A stretch of DNA of 64,000 nt from Flavobacteria bacterium MS024-2A. GTDB lineage: Bacteria > Bacteroidota > Bacteroidia > Flavobacteriales > Flavobacteriaceae. The stretch lies in NCBI GenBank assembly GCA_905182305.1, contig CAJJBB010000005.1:231072-295071 (forward strand), read 5' to 3'. Shown in pieces: positions 11,562 through 20,309 of the stretch (position 1 is the stretch's first letter; each line of letters starts with the position of its first letter). The notes under the pieces are model-generated. The model ran no database searches and was not told the origin of the DNA. It saw only the letters and a list, made by a program, of their open reading frames with translations. Both the position numbers and the translations under genes were made by a program.

Positions 11562-13646
11562 ATGAGACAAATACTCTCTTATCAATTATATTTTTTTCTG
11601 ATGCTCAATGGTTTTTTTACTTCTTACTCATATTCACAAATAAATCAAAATAATTTAAGTCTTGAGTCAAGTGCTTACTTGCTTCAACATGCTAAAAATC
11701 CGATCAACTGGCAGCGTTGGGATAAAAAACTCTACAACACTAATAATACTGATAATAAATTACTTGTGGTAAGTATAGGTTATTCAAGTTGTCATTGGTG
11801 TCATGTAATGGAAAAAGAAACTTTTGAAGATTCTGGTGTAGCTTCATTTATGAATGAAAAATTTATAAGTATTAAGGTTGATCGAGAGGAAAACCCTGAG
11901 ATTGATAATATATACATGACAGCCACTCAAATGATGACAGGTAGGGGGGGATGGCCTTTAAATGTAGTATGCCTGCCCGACGGAAGGCCAGTTTATGGAG
12001 GTACTTACCACACCAAGGAGCAATGGCTTGAGGTATTGGGTAAAATTCAAAAAGTTTATGATAATGACAAAAAACAACTCTATGGAATTGCTGAAAAAGT
12101 AGAAAAAGGAATCCAAGAGGTCAACCGTTTTGAATATACCGAAGAAGAAGCAGATTTTAAGCCTCAATTACTACAAAATGAAATGAAGATTTGGACTAGC
12201 CAATGGGATATGATTAATGGAGGCGAAAAGCAAAATCAAAAATTTATTACACCCACGAAATTTAATTACATTCAACAGTATCAACATCTGAATGAAGACC
12301 CTAAAATCAAAGCTTATTTTAAGAACACCCTAGAAAATATAGCCAATAGTGGTATAGTTGATCATTTGGAAGGTGGTTTTTACCGCTACACTGTAGATCC
12401 AGAATGGAAAATTCCCCATTTTGAAAAAATGCTTTATGATAATGCGCAGCTTTTATCTCTTTACGCAAATGCTTATAAAGAATTTAAATCACCACTATTT
12501 AAATCAACTGTCTATAAAACATTTGATTTTCTTCAAAAGAGAATGGAAAATATCGAAGGGGGTTATTTTTCTGCTATTGATGCTGACAATGAACAAGGAG
12601 AAGGACGCTACTATATGTTTAATGTTGATGAAATTAAAAAAGCTGCTGGTCAAGACTTATCTATGATTTTGGACTATTATCAAATCGAATTGGACAAACC
12701 TATTGAAAATTCTTTTTATCATCTGAGGAAAACAAATGACTTTAATATTTTTCTGAAAAAATATTCCATTACCAATGATCAACTAGTTGAGAAACAACAA
12801 AAGTGGGAGAGTCAATTTGAGGAATTAAAAGAAAAGAGAGAATTTCCTTTAACAGATAAAAAAATTATTACTTCCTGGAATGCACAAATGGTATCGGGAT
12901 TATTAAATTCTTTCGAGGCCTTTGGGGATAAACAATTTCTTAACCAAGCACATAGAACGTTTACCTTCCTTCGAGAAAATTTAATTTCTGGAGCAGAGCT
13001 GATGCACACTTTTCAAGCCAATAAAGCAAAAATGGAAGCTAATTTGGAAGATTACTCCTTTATGATTAGAGCTGCATTAGGCCTCTATCAGAATACAGGA
13101 AACGTAGATTATTTGGAACAAGCTGATGAATTAACTGAAAATGCAATAAAAAACTTTGAAACAACTAAAAACCCATTTTTTACCTATACTAAAAACCCTG
13201 TAATGTTTTCAGAAATAATCTCTGTTAATGACAACGTTATTCCATCGGCTAATGCAATTATGGCAGAAAATCTTTGGACACTTGGACATCTTTTGGAGAA
13301 AAAGGAGTACAGTGCTAAAGCAAAAAAAATGCTGGATGTAATGACTTCATATTTCAATGAAGGGAGAGGAAGTGATTACAGCCAGTGGGCACAATTAATC
13401 ACTAAAGAAGCTTTTTCATATAAAGAAGTTGTTATTGTTGGTCCAGAGGCACAAAATGTCAATCAAGAAATTCAGCAAAATTATCTCCCCAATGTACTTT
13501 TTCAAATTAGCAATAAACCGAGAGAATTACCTTTGCTAAAAGACCGTTTTTTTAAAAAAGAAACTCTTATATATGTTTGCGAAAATAAAGTTTGTTTGAG
13601 ACCCTCAGAAACAGTTGTAGATGCATTAAAGCAAATTAATAATTAA
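11562..13646 (+). CDS. Exported thioredoxin-fold DUF255 protein (YyaL/SPATA20-like)
   Basis: The protein has 694 residues and an N-terminal signal (hydrophobic stretch ending SYSYSQ). The thioredoxin-like DUF255 domain covers about residues 28-190. It has the CxxC site SSCHWCHVMEKETFED, then FISIKVDREENPEID and the signature GGWPLNVVCLPDGRPVYGGTY. The remainder is a six-hairpin glycosidase-like (alpha/alpha toroid) region with WKIPHFEKMLYDNAQLL and GGYFSAIDADNEQGEGRYY. The family is widespread but its reaction is not settled, and a redox role is usually proposed. Export is notable because many family members are cytosolic. The gene stands alone and is followed by about 425 bp without an intact gene. 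Confidence 0.85.
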   Translation: MRQILSYQLYFFLMLNGFFTSYSYSQINQNNLSLESSAYLLQHAKNPINWQRWDKKLYNTNNTDNKLLVVSIGYSSCHWCHVMEKETFEDSGVASFMNEKFISIKVDREENPEIDNIYMTATQMMTGRGGWPLNVVCLPDGRPVYGGTYHTKEQWLEVLGKIQKVYDNDKKQLYGIAEKVEKGIQEVNRFEYTEEEADFKPQLLQNEMKIWTSQWDMINGGEKQNQKFITPTKFNYIQQYQHLNEDPKIKAYFKNTLENIANSGIVDHLEGGFYRYTVDPEWKIPHFEKMLYDNAQLLSLYANAYKEFKSPLFKSTVYKTFDFLQKRMENIEGGYFSAIDADNEQGEGRYYMFNVDEIKKAAGQDLSMILDYYQIELDKPIENSFYHLRKTNDFNIFLKKYSITNDQLVEKQQKWESQFEELKEKREFPLTDKKIITSWNAQMVSGLLNSFEAFGDKQFLNQAHRTFTFLRENLISGAELMHTFQANKAKMEANLEDYSFMIRAALGLYQNTGNVDYLEQADELTENAIKNFETTKNPFFTYTKNPVMFSEIISVNDNVIPSANAIMAENLWTLGHLLEKKEYSAKAKKMLDVMTSYFNEGRGSDYSQWAQLITKEAFSYKEVVIVGPEAQNVNQEIQQNYLPNVLFQISNKPRELPLLKDRFFKKETLIYVCENKVCLRPSETVVDALKQINN

Positions 13647-14071
13647 CCCTAACCAAGAATAAAGTGTTAAGTCTGTACATTTTAAAAAAATTAATTATTT
13701 AGATGAAGTAATTTGGTTAGGTTCGACTTGTGTCTTTAAATTTTGAGTAATGTAGTCTCCTATTTCATTTCCTTGGTTTACTCTTGTTTTTAATGAGGTT
13801 AGGAAGATAGTGATATTTCATGCTTTGCGTTCTCTTCTTCTCCGCATTAGAGTCCTGAAAGCCCAGTGTTTTTTGAACTTATTTATTTTAGATGCCTGAA
13901 GAGTTGCCTTTTCTCTGTTTTTGCAATCATCAATCTAATATCCCAAATTTAGCGGTTTAATTTTTGAGTATCTTTAAGTATTCAAATAAAAATCTAATTC
14001 AATTTACATGATGTATTTACTAACCAGGGATAGATAGCCTTAATCCCTGCTATGCTCTAATCTTAACCAAA
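13647..14071. other. Gene-free stretch with gene debris
   Basis: No intact gene is seen. CCTAACCAA (13648-13656) and its complement TTGGTTAGG (13713-13721) form a wide inverted repeat with a 56-nt loop. On the minus strand a short frame (13695-13820) looks like a lost protein's C-terminus. A 7-bp hairpin, CAGGGAT/ATCCCTG (14025-14031 with 14043-14049), sits just before the replication-protein relic and might be part of its old origin or leader. Confidence 0.4.
13695..13820 (-). pseudogene. Possible C-terminal gene remnant
   Basis: About 40 codons are open and end in TAA at 13697. The translation contains VNQGNEIGDYITQNLK and TQVEPNQITSSK, which reads like protein rather than random sequence, but it has no start and no family I recognise. 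An in-frame stop closes it upstream. It could be the tail of a gene lost during rearrangement. Confidence 0.25.
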
Positions 14072-14418
14072 ATGAACTTAGCTAAAGATTACGCAAGCTT
14101 ACTTCAACAACTTCAATGGAACTACTTCATCACCTGTAGAACTCCATATAAGATCCACACAATGACAGTGAGGAACTGGATCACTAAACTCCTCAAGGCA
14201 TCTAATAAGGTGGAACAGGCATTCTATGTTCAGAGAGAGACAAGGGAGATTATAATAACCTGCATGTACATATGCTTATTGGCACTAATACAGACATGAC
14301 CTATAAAGAAGTTAAGTATGGACTTGGAAATGTTTCTGTGGCAGACTATCAACCAAATATTTATTTTTATTTACCTAAATTTAAAATATTAATAAAACCA
14401 TATTGTAAAAAAATTTAA
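14072..14418 (+). pseudogene. Truncated, frameshifted HUH-type replication protein relic
   Basis: From ATG 14072 the frame encodes LQWNYFITCRTPYKIHT and WITKLLKASNKVEQAFYVQ. It then loses frame in a GAGAGAGA run (14232-14239). One base later the frame continues as DKGDYNNLHVHMLIGTNTDM, where HVHMLI (14263-14280) is an HUH motif (His-hydrophobic-His) of rolling-circle Rep or relaxase-type nucleases. After about 14353 the similarity to a Rep-like protein seems to end, and the frame runs into TAA at 14416. The catalytic tyrosine region is missing. I infer the stump of a small plasmid, phage or transposon replication gene. Its final TAA directly abuts the lacI ATG. The exact family is unverified. 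Confidence 0.45.
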
Positions 14419-15438
14419 ATGGGAAGAATTACTATTACGGATATTGCAAAAAAACTGAAGGTTGCCCCTTCTACTGTCTCGAGGGCGCTTAATAATCACG
14501 CGTCAATTAGTGAAAAAACAAAAAACGATGTGATAGCATTGGCTGAAAAGCTTAATTATGAACCAAATATTATGGCCATCAATCTACTTCATAGAAAATC
14601 AAATTTGATTGGAGTGATTGTACCGCATATTACGAGTCATTTTTATTCTGCTATTATAACTTCCATTCAAGACATGCTATCAAATACTACTTTCAACCTA
14701 ATGGTATGTATTTCTAACGAATCCTTTGAAGAGGAAGTTTTGCTTATTCAAAAACTAGAAAAGCTTCATGTTGACGGAGTTTTAATATGCACCTCTTCCG
14801 AAACGAATAATTTTGATCATTTAAAAAAAATGCAAAATAAAGGAATCCCTGTCGTTGTTTTTGATAGAGATTGCTCCGGATTAAAAGCAGATAAAGTCCT
14901 AGTTGATTGTTATAGCGGTTCATTTGAAGCAGTAGAATCTTTAATCCAAAGTGGTTGTAAAAAAATCGCTCATTTAGCAGGTCCCCAAAACTCAAGCACC
15001 ACCAAGCAACGTCTAAATGGATATTTAGATGCTTTAAAAAAGAATAAGATTCCCATTATAAAAGAATACATTCATCATGTATCTGAGTTTACTTTCAATA
15101 GCGGCATTAAGGCTTCTGAAGTTCTTTTAAAACTTAAAAATTCCCCTGATGCAATTTTTGCGGTTAATGACAACATTGCCATCGCAGCGATAAATGTTGC
15201 CAAAAAAATGAGCATAAAAATTCCAGAAGAGCTTTCTATTGTTGGTTTTAACGACGATCCCCATTCGTCATTTATGACCCCTTCTCTCTCTACAGTACTT
15301 CAACCAATATTCAGTATTGGAATGCTATCGGCTAGAATTTTATTACATCACTTGAAGGGTGTCAATACAAAAATTGAATTTCGCCATGAGGTTTTTAAAA
15401 CCGAATTGATAATTCGTGAGTCTTCAAAATTTCTTTAA
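14419..15438 (+). CDS. LacI-family transcriptional regulator, probable inositol repressor
   Basis: The protein has 339 residues and standard LacI/GalR layout. The N-terminal HTH (ITITDIAKKLKVAPSTVSRALNN) and hinge helix (NYEPNIMAINLL) are followed by a periplasmic-binding-like effector domain (LIGVIVPHITSHFYSAI to PDAIFAVNDNIAIAA and VGFNDDPHSSFMTPSLST). It lies 148 bp before an eight-gene myo-inositol operon on the same strand. A LacI-type palindrome is present in that gap and again before the next transcription unit at 25.4 kb. I infer that it represses both and is released by an inositol pathway intermediate. The effector is not deducible from sequence. ATG 14419 directly follows the stop of an upstream relic, so its own promoter may lie inside that debris. 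Confidence 0.88.
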   Translation: MGRITITDIAKKLKVAPSTVSRALNNHASISEKTKNDVIALAEKLNYEPNIMAINLLHRKSNLIGVIVPHITSHFYSAIITSIQDMLSNTTFNLMVCISNESFEEEVLLIQKLEKLHVDGVLICTSSETNNFDHLKKMQNKGIPVVVFDRDCSGLKADKVLVDCYSGSFEAVESLIQSGCKKIAHLAGPQNSSTTKQRLNGYLDALKKNKIPIIKEYIHHVSEFTFNSGIKASEVLLKLKNSPDAIFAVNDNIAIAAINVAKKMSIKIPEELSIVGFNDDPHSSFMTPSLSTVLQPIFSIGMLSARILLHHLKGVNTKIEFRHEVFKTELIIRESSKFL

Positions 15439-15486
15439 TGAGAGAGTGTATAGCAAACAAATTATTAAGTTTTATCAAATATTTTG

Positions 15487-15500
15487 TGCAAAGGTTTGCA
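15487..15500. promoter_or_regulatory. LacI-family operator over the iol promoter
   Basis: TGCAAAGGTTTGCA is a palindrome apart from its central pair and matches the general LacI-family site. It lies in a 36-bp block (15467-15502) that matches 25385-25420 at 32 of 36 positions. The TTG inside it (15496-15498) is followed after 19 bp by TAGCTTTT (15518-15525), a -33/-7-like pair, so a bound repressor would cover the promoter. Confidence 0.7.
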
Positions 15501-15586
15501 TAAAATTAAGTTTTTATTAGCTTTTTTATAATCAATTAATTATTATTTTCAAATTGATATTTTTAAAACAGATATTATAATAATGT

Positions 15587-16528
15587 ATGATCGTTAATTC
15601 TAAAGTTTTATTCGACAAATGCTACGGTAGGTATGCAATTCCGGCAGTAAATGTTTTTACTATGGAGCAAGTTTTGGGTCTATTTAAGGCAGGAGCGCAT
15701 GCCAACTCACCTTTTCTGGTTCAACTTACTCCAGTTGCCAGGAATTATGCAAGTCCCTTAATGATGATGGCGATGATCAATGCCGCAGCGAAAACTTATC
15801 CTAAAGCCGTTTATTGTGTTCACTTAGACCACGGCGATGAAGCCCATGCATTTGATGCTATAAAATCAAATGAATACCAGTCTGTAATGATTGACGCATC
15901 ACATGATGATTTTGAAAATAATATAAAGAGAACCTCTGAAGTAGTTCAAGCAGCGCACAAAAACGGTATTTTCGTTGAAGCCGAATTAGGGGTATTAAGC
16001 GGAGTTGAAGATGATATTTCCATTGATGAAAAAGATTCTAAATATACAAAGCCCTCTGAAGTATCCGAGTTTGTCGCTCGAACCAAATGCGATAGTATTG
16101 CAGTAGCGGTTGGGACCAGTCATGGAGCCTATAAGTTTTCAGGGGGACAAGGAATTCAATTTGACATCCTTAAAGAAATACAAGAACGCATCCCTAATTT
16201 TCCCATTGTACTTCATGGAGGTTCGTCGGTTAATGATGCGGAGATAAAAAGAATTAATGCGACTGGCGGTCAACTCAATCAAAATGCTGCCGGTGTTTCG
16301 CAGGAGGAGATTGTTGAAGCGATAAAATATGGTATTTGTAAAATTAATATTGCAACAGATGCGCGTTTACTTTGGACTCGCGTTCACAGAGAGTTCTTTA
16401 GAGATTCGCCCGAACTTTTTGATCCCATAAACCCCGGTAAAATCTACATCGAAGAATATGTAACGTTTATGGAACAAAAATTTGATTTGTTAGGGGCAAC
16501 TGGAAAAGCAATTGAATTCAATCAATAA
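15587..16528 (+). CDS. iolJ: Class II aldolase, probable 6-phospho-5-dehydro-2-deoxygluconate aldolase
   Basis: Class II zinc aldolase of the FbaA/IolJ family, 313 residues. Visible motifs are IPAVNVFTMEQV, the zinc region CVHLDHGDEAHAFDAI, MIDASHDDFENNI, EAELGVLSG, VAVGTSHGAYKF, IVLHGGSSVNDAEI (second zinc histidine and substrate loop) and CKINIATDARLLW. As first gene of the iol operon it most likely cleaves 6-phospho-5-dehydro-2-deoxygluconate to dihydroxyacetone phosphate and malonate semialdehyde. A fructose-bisphosphate or tagatose-bisphosphate aldolase would look similar, so the substrate call rests on context. IolB follows after 5 bp. Confidence 0.85.
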   Translation: MIVNSKVLFDKCYGRYAIPAVNVFTMEQVLGLFKAGAHANSPFLVQLTPVARNYASPLMMMAMINAAAKTYPKAVYCVHLDHGDEAHAFDAIKSNEYQSVMIDASHDDFENNIKRTSEVVQAAHKNGIFVEAELGVLSGVEDDISIDEKDSKYTKPSEVSEFVARTKCDSIAVAVGTSHGAYKFSGGQGIQFDILKEIQERIPNFPIVLHGGSSVNDAEIKRINATGGQLNQNAAGVSQEEIVEAIKYGICKINIATDARLLWTRVHREFFRDSPELFDPINPGKIYIEEYVTFMEQKFDLLGATGKAIEFNQ

Positions 16529-16533
16529 AAAAA

Positions 16534-17412
16534 ATGAACACTAAAAATCAACTACTCGTCGAACCTAAAAAAGGTTCTAATGTCTACCAAAGCGTGACGC
16601 CTGAAAGTGCAAATTGGAATTATTTAAGTTTTGAGGCGAGGATTCTCAATCAGTACGAAGTCTGGGAACACAACACCCTAGACAATGAAATGGTGATTGT
16701 TTTATTAAGTGGAAACTTTAAGGTTACAAGTGATAAAGGGAGCTGGGAAACAGTCAATGGTAGGAAAGACGTCTTTAGCGGCGTTGCACATACCCTTTAT
16801 CTTCCCATCAACACTTCGTTTAAGCTGACGGCAACAAGCGAAAAACTTGACATCGCCTATGGCTGGTGTAAATCCGAAGAATCTTTTCCCCCAAAATTTG
16901 TTACCCCGGAGGAGACTCCCGTTGTGATTTTTGGAGGAGACAATGCCACAAGACAATTCAATGATCTTATCCCTCCCGGTTTTGGTTGCAGCAAAATTGT
17001 TTGTAGAGAGGTTTATACCCCTTCCGGTAACTGGAGTTCTTTTCCAGCCCATAAACACGATGAGAGAATTTTAGATGAAAAAGGAAATGTTTTAGAACCC
17101 ATACAGGAGGAAACTTATTTTTACAAGTTCCAAAAACCTGAGGCCTATGCAATTCAGCAAGTTTATACAAAAGACAAATCCCTTGATGAAATCGTGAGAC
17201 CTCATCACAATGAAGTGGTGATGATTCCAAAAGGATTTCATCCTGTGGTGGCAGAACATGGTTTTCATTGTTACTACTTGAATTTTTTAGCTGGAACTGA
17301 CCAATGTTTGGCAAATACGACTGATCCTGATCATGAATGGATTTATAATTCTTGGAGTGCAAAAGACAATAGGTTACCGCTAGTAACCGCAGAAATGAAT
17401 AATAAAGACTAA
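16534..17412 (+). CDS. iolB: 5-deoxy-glucuronate isomerase
   Basis: IolB isomerises 5-deoxyglucuronate to 2-deoxy-5-keto-gluconate in inositol breakdown. The 292-residue protein has the double-cupin pattern: LSFEARILNQYEVWEH, VLLSGNFKVTSDKGSW and AHTLYLPINTSFKL in the first half. The second has WSSFPAHKHDERI, EETYFYKFQKPEAYAIQQVYT, and HHNEVVMIPKGFHPVVAEHGFHCYYLNFLAG carrying the metal-binding histidines. It lies 5 bp after the aldolase and 3 bp before iolC, so it is clearly an operon member. Confidence 0.93.
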   Translation: MNTKNQLLVEPKKGSNVYQSVTPESANWNYLSFEARILNQYEVWEHNTLDNEMVIVLLSGNFKVTSDKGSWETVNGRKDVFSGVAHTLYLPINTSFKLTATSEKLDIAYGWCKSEESFPPKFVTPEETPVVIFGGDNATRQFNDLIPPGFGCSKIVCREVYTPSGNWSSFPAHKHDERILDEKGNVLEPIQEETYFYKFQKPEAYAIQQVYTKDKSLDEIVRPHHNEVVMIPKGFHPVVAEHGFHCYYLNFLAGTDQCLANTTDPDHEWIYNSWSAKDNRLPLVTAEMNNKD

Positions 17413-17415
17413 TAA

Positions 17416-18429
17416 ATGAACGCGAATAAACACGATATAATTACTTTTGGAAGGTCTTCAATTGATCTTTATTCCCAAAATATTGGGGCACCATTTAGTC
17501 TGATTAAAGGATTCGATGCCTTTGTAGGAGGTTCCCCTCTAAATATCGCAGTTGGCTGTACTAGGTTGGGACTTGACGCCAGTTTATTATCCGCAGTTGG
17601 AGACGACAAGGTTGGAGAGTTTTTAATTAATTTTTTAACCGAAGAGGGAGTAAATATTACCAACGTCCCCACTAAAAAGGGAACAAGAACAAGCGCTGTT
17701 ATTCTTGGAATCGAACCACCTGATAAATTTCCACTCGTTTATTACAGAGACAACGCTTCTGACAGTCAGGTAGATATTGACGATGTAGATCGCGCCAATA
17801 TCTCAGACTATAAAGTGCTATTAATTAATGGTACTGCTATGAACATTGAACCCACCCGAAGCGCAACTTTTTATGCAACTGAAGTGGCGTTAAAAAACAA
17901 TGTGAAAGTGGTTTTAGATTTAGATTTTAGAGCAGATCAATGGCACGACTATCGAGCTTTTGGGGTTACCATGAGGGCTATTTTACCTCGGGTTAAAATC
18001 GCAATTGGGACAGAAGAAGAAATCCTAGCTGCTACGATGGAAAATGTCTCCCAGGTTGAAATAAAGGACCAACAAATATCAGCCCCTGAAATTAAGGGGG
18101 ATATTGACTTGGCCATCAAAAAAATATTAGCCACTGGTGTAGAAAAGCTAATCGTAAAAAGAGGTGAAAAAGGCGCGAGTATTCACAGTCGTGATGGAAA
18201 AATGACTTCAGTCCCTGGGTTTCCTGTTGAAATTCTCAACGTTTTAGGTGCAGGAGATGCTTTTGCGAGTGGCTTTCTCTATGGTATAATCAATGACTGG
18301 AATCTATACAAATCTTGCAGAATGGGTAACGCCAGTGGAGCCCACGTAGTGACACAAAAAGGATGTGCAAATTTCATGCCCACCCTAGAACAATCCCTTG
18401 ATTTTATAAATAAAAATGGTGGGTTTTAA
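17416..18429 (+). CDS. iolC: 5-dehydro-2-deoxygluconokinase
   Basis: PfkB/ribokinase-family kinase, 337 residues. It phosphorylates 2-deoxy-5-keto-gluconate before aldol cleavage. Seen are the N-terminal DIITFGRSSIDLYSQNIG, the substrate glycine motif GGSPLNIAVGCTRLG, LLINGTAMNIEPTR, and the C-terminal PfkB signature VLGAGDAFASGFLYG with catalytic Asp. The start at 17416 lies 3 bp after the iolB stop, and iolD follows after 11 bp. Confidence 0.93.
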   Translation: MNANKHDIITFGRSSIDLYSQNIGAPFSLIKGFDAFVGGSPLNIAVGCTRLGLDASLLSAVGDDKVGEFLINFLTEEGVNITNVPTKKGTRTSAVILGIEPPDKFPLVYYRDNASDSQVDIDDVDRANISDYKVLLINGTAMNIEPTRSATFYATEVALKNNVKVVLDLDFRADQWHDYRAFGVTMRAILPRVKIAIGTEEEILAATMENVSQVEIKDQQISAPEIKGDIDLAIKKILATGVEKLIVKRGEKGASIHSRDGKMTSVPGFPVEILNVLGAGDAFASGFLYGIINDWNLYKSCRMGNASGAHVVTQKGCANFMPTLEQSLDFINKNGGF

Positions 18430-18440
18430 TTTTATTAAAA

Positions 18441-20300
18441 ATGAAAACAAAAAAATTAACGGTCGGACAAGCAACAATTGAGTTTTTAAAAAATCAATAT
18501 ATTGAGCGCGATGGTCATCAGCAAAAATTTTTTGCAGGATGCTTTGGAATTTTAGGTCACGGTAATGTTGCCGGTATTGGTCAAGCCCTTCATCAAAATA
18601 CTGATTTTCCATTTTACGTCGCCAGAAACGAGCAAGCGATGGTGCACTCCGCCGCCGCTTATGCCAAAGTCAAAAACCGATTACAAACTTTTGTTTGCAC
18701 GACCTCGATCGGCCCTGGGGCTACAAACATGATAACGGGAGCAGCAGCGGCCACTATCAATAGAATTCCAGTACTTTTAATTCCTGGAGATATTTTTGCT
18801 ACAAGACAAGTAGCTCCCGTTCTGCAACAGTTGGAATCTAATTTCACCCAAGACATCTCTGTCAATGATTGTTTTAAACCCGTTTCAAAATATTGGGATA
18901 GAATAAATCGTCCAGAGCAACTTATTACTGCCTTGCCTGAAGTAATGCGGGTATTAACCTCCCCTGCTGAAACAGGTGCGGTTACCCTGTGTATTCCTCA
19001 AGACGTTCAGGCGGAGTCTTTTGATTTTCCTATTGAATTGTTCAAAAAACGTGTCTGGATAATAAGCAGAAACATGCCCGATCAAAATATACTTTCCAAA
19101 GCAATTGCGATGATCAATGAAAGTAAAAAACCATTAATTATTTCGGGTGGAGGCACGATCTACAGCGGGGCAACAAAAACGCTAAAATCGTTTGTCAATA
19201 GAACCGGAATTCCTGTCGTAGAAACATTTGCTGGCAAAGGATCTTTAAATTATGATGAGCCTCAAAACCTAGGTGCTGCTGGAGTCACGGGTACTCCTGG
19301 AGCCATTGAAATTGCAAATGATGCGGATTTAGTGATTGGTATTGGAACAAGATATTCGGATTTTACCACCATTTCAAAATCTGCTTTTCAAAATCCAAAT
19401 GTGAAATTTATTAATATTAATGTCACAGAATTTGATTCCTTTAAGCACAGTGCACTTCCATTGGTGGGAGATGCGAAATCTATTTTAGAGTTGATAGATG
19501 ACCGTTTGTCTTCCTTTAAAGTTGATAAAAATTATTCGGATAAAATCATTCTATTTAATAAGAGTTGGGATCAATTTGTATCTGAAATTTATACTGAGAA
19601 AAATGAAACTCCTGCATTCCAAGGGGAAGTCATCGGTGCGGTTAATTCGTTTTCAAAGCCCGAAGATGTAGTGGTTTGTGCCGCAGGGAGTTTGCCTGGG
19701 GATTTACATAAATTATGGCGAACACAAAGCCCAAAAGGATTTCATCTTGAGTATGGCTACTCTTGTATGGGGTATGAAATTGCTGGAGGTTTGGGAGCTA
19801 AAATGGCACTTCCAAAGAGCGAAATCTATGTAATGATTGGTGATGGAAGTTACCTGATGATGGCGCAAGAAATTGTGACTTCAATTCAGGAAAAACAAAA
19901 GATCACTATTGTTTTATTAAATAATAATGGTTATTCAAGTATTGGAAGTCTATCAAATTCGGTGGGAAGCGATGGTTTTGGAACGCATTACAAATACAGA
20001 AACGAATCAACTGATCAACTTGACGGTGATTACTTACCTACTGATTTTGTTTTAAATGCGCAAAGTATGGGAGCGCATGTTATTAAAACAAAAAACATTT
20101 CGGAGTTTAACAAAGCACTTATTACTGCAAAATCAATTGACCGTACAACATTGATTTATATCGATGTGGATCGGGAAAAAGGAGTTCCCGGATTTACTTG
20201 GTGGGATGTTCCTATTGCCGAAGTCTCTGAGAAAGAAAATGTTTCAGAATCCTATAAAAAATATATAGAAAACAAAAAGTCACAAAAGTATTATCTATAA
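18441..20300 (+). CDS. iolD: 3D-(3,5/4)-trihydroxycyclohexane-1,2-dione acylhydrolase
   Basis: IolD is a thiamine-diphosphate enzyme that opens the six-membered ring of the inositol intermediate. The 619-residue protein has the TPP-family order. The N-terminal pyrimidine domain has GCFGILGHGNVAGIGQAL, ARNEQAMVHSAAAYAK and TSIGPGATNMITGAAAA. The central domain has PLIISGGGTIYSGA and IGIGTRYSDF. The C-terminal PP domain has GYSCMGYEIAGGLGAKMA and the metal/TPP motif GDGSYLMMAQEI ending with LNNNGYSSIGSL. The length matches IolD. It starts 11 bp after iolC. The transporter gene starts 9 bp after it. Confidence 0.95.
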   Translation: MKTKKLTVGQATIEFLKNQYIERDGHQQKFFAGCFGILGHGNVAGIGQALHQNTDFPFYVARNEQAMVHSAAAYAKVKNRLQTFVCTTSIGPGATNMITGAAAATINRIPVLLIPGDIFATRQVAPVLQQLESNFTQDISVNDCFKPVSKYWDRINRPEQLITALPEVMRVLTSPAETGAVTLCIPQDVQAESFDFPIELFKKRVWIISRNMPDQNILSKAIAMINESKKPLIISGGGTIYSGATKTLKSFVNRTGIPVVETFAGKGSLNYDEPQNLGAAGVTGTPGAIEIANDADLVIGIGTRYSDFTTISKSAFQNPNVKFININVTEFDSFKHSALPLVGDAKSILELIDDRLSSFKVDKNYSDKIILFNKSWDQFVSEIYTEKNETPAFQGEVIGAVNSFSKPEDVVVCAAGSLPGDLHKLWRTQSPKGFHLEYGYSCMGYEIAGGLGAKMALPKSEIYVMIGDGSYLMMAQEIVTSIQEKQKITIVLLNNNGYSSIGSLSNSVGSDGFGTHYKYRNESTDQLDGDYLPTDFVLNAQSMGAHVIKTKNISEFNKALITAKSIDRTTLIYIDVDREKGVPGFTWWDVPIAEVSEKENVSESYKKYIENKKSQKYYL

Positions 20301-20309
20301 TTTTTAATT

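Noticed and set aside
12421..12666. 81-codon plus-strand frame inside the DUF255 gene
   Set aside because: Shadow frame, with no support outside the main gene.
16705..17362. Long minus-strand frames inside iolB
   Set aside because: Shadow frames of a clearly conserved gene, with no start context or recognisable protein.
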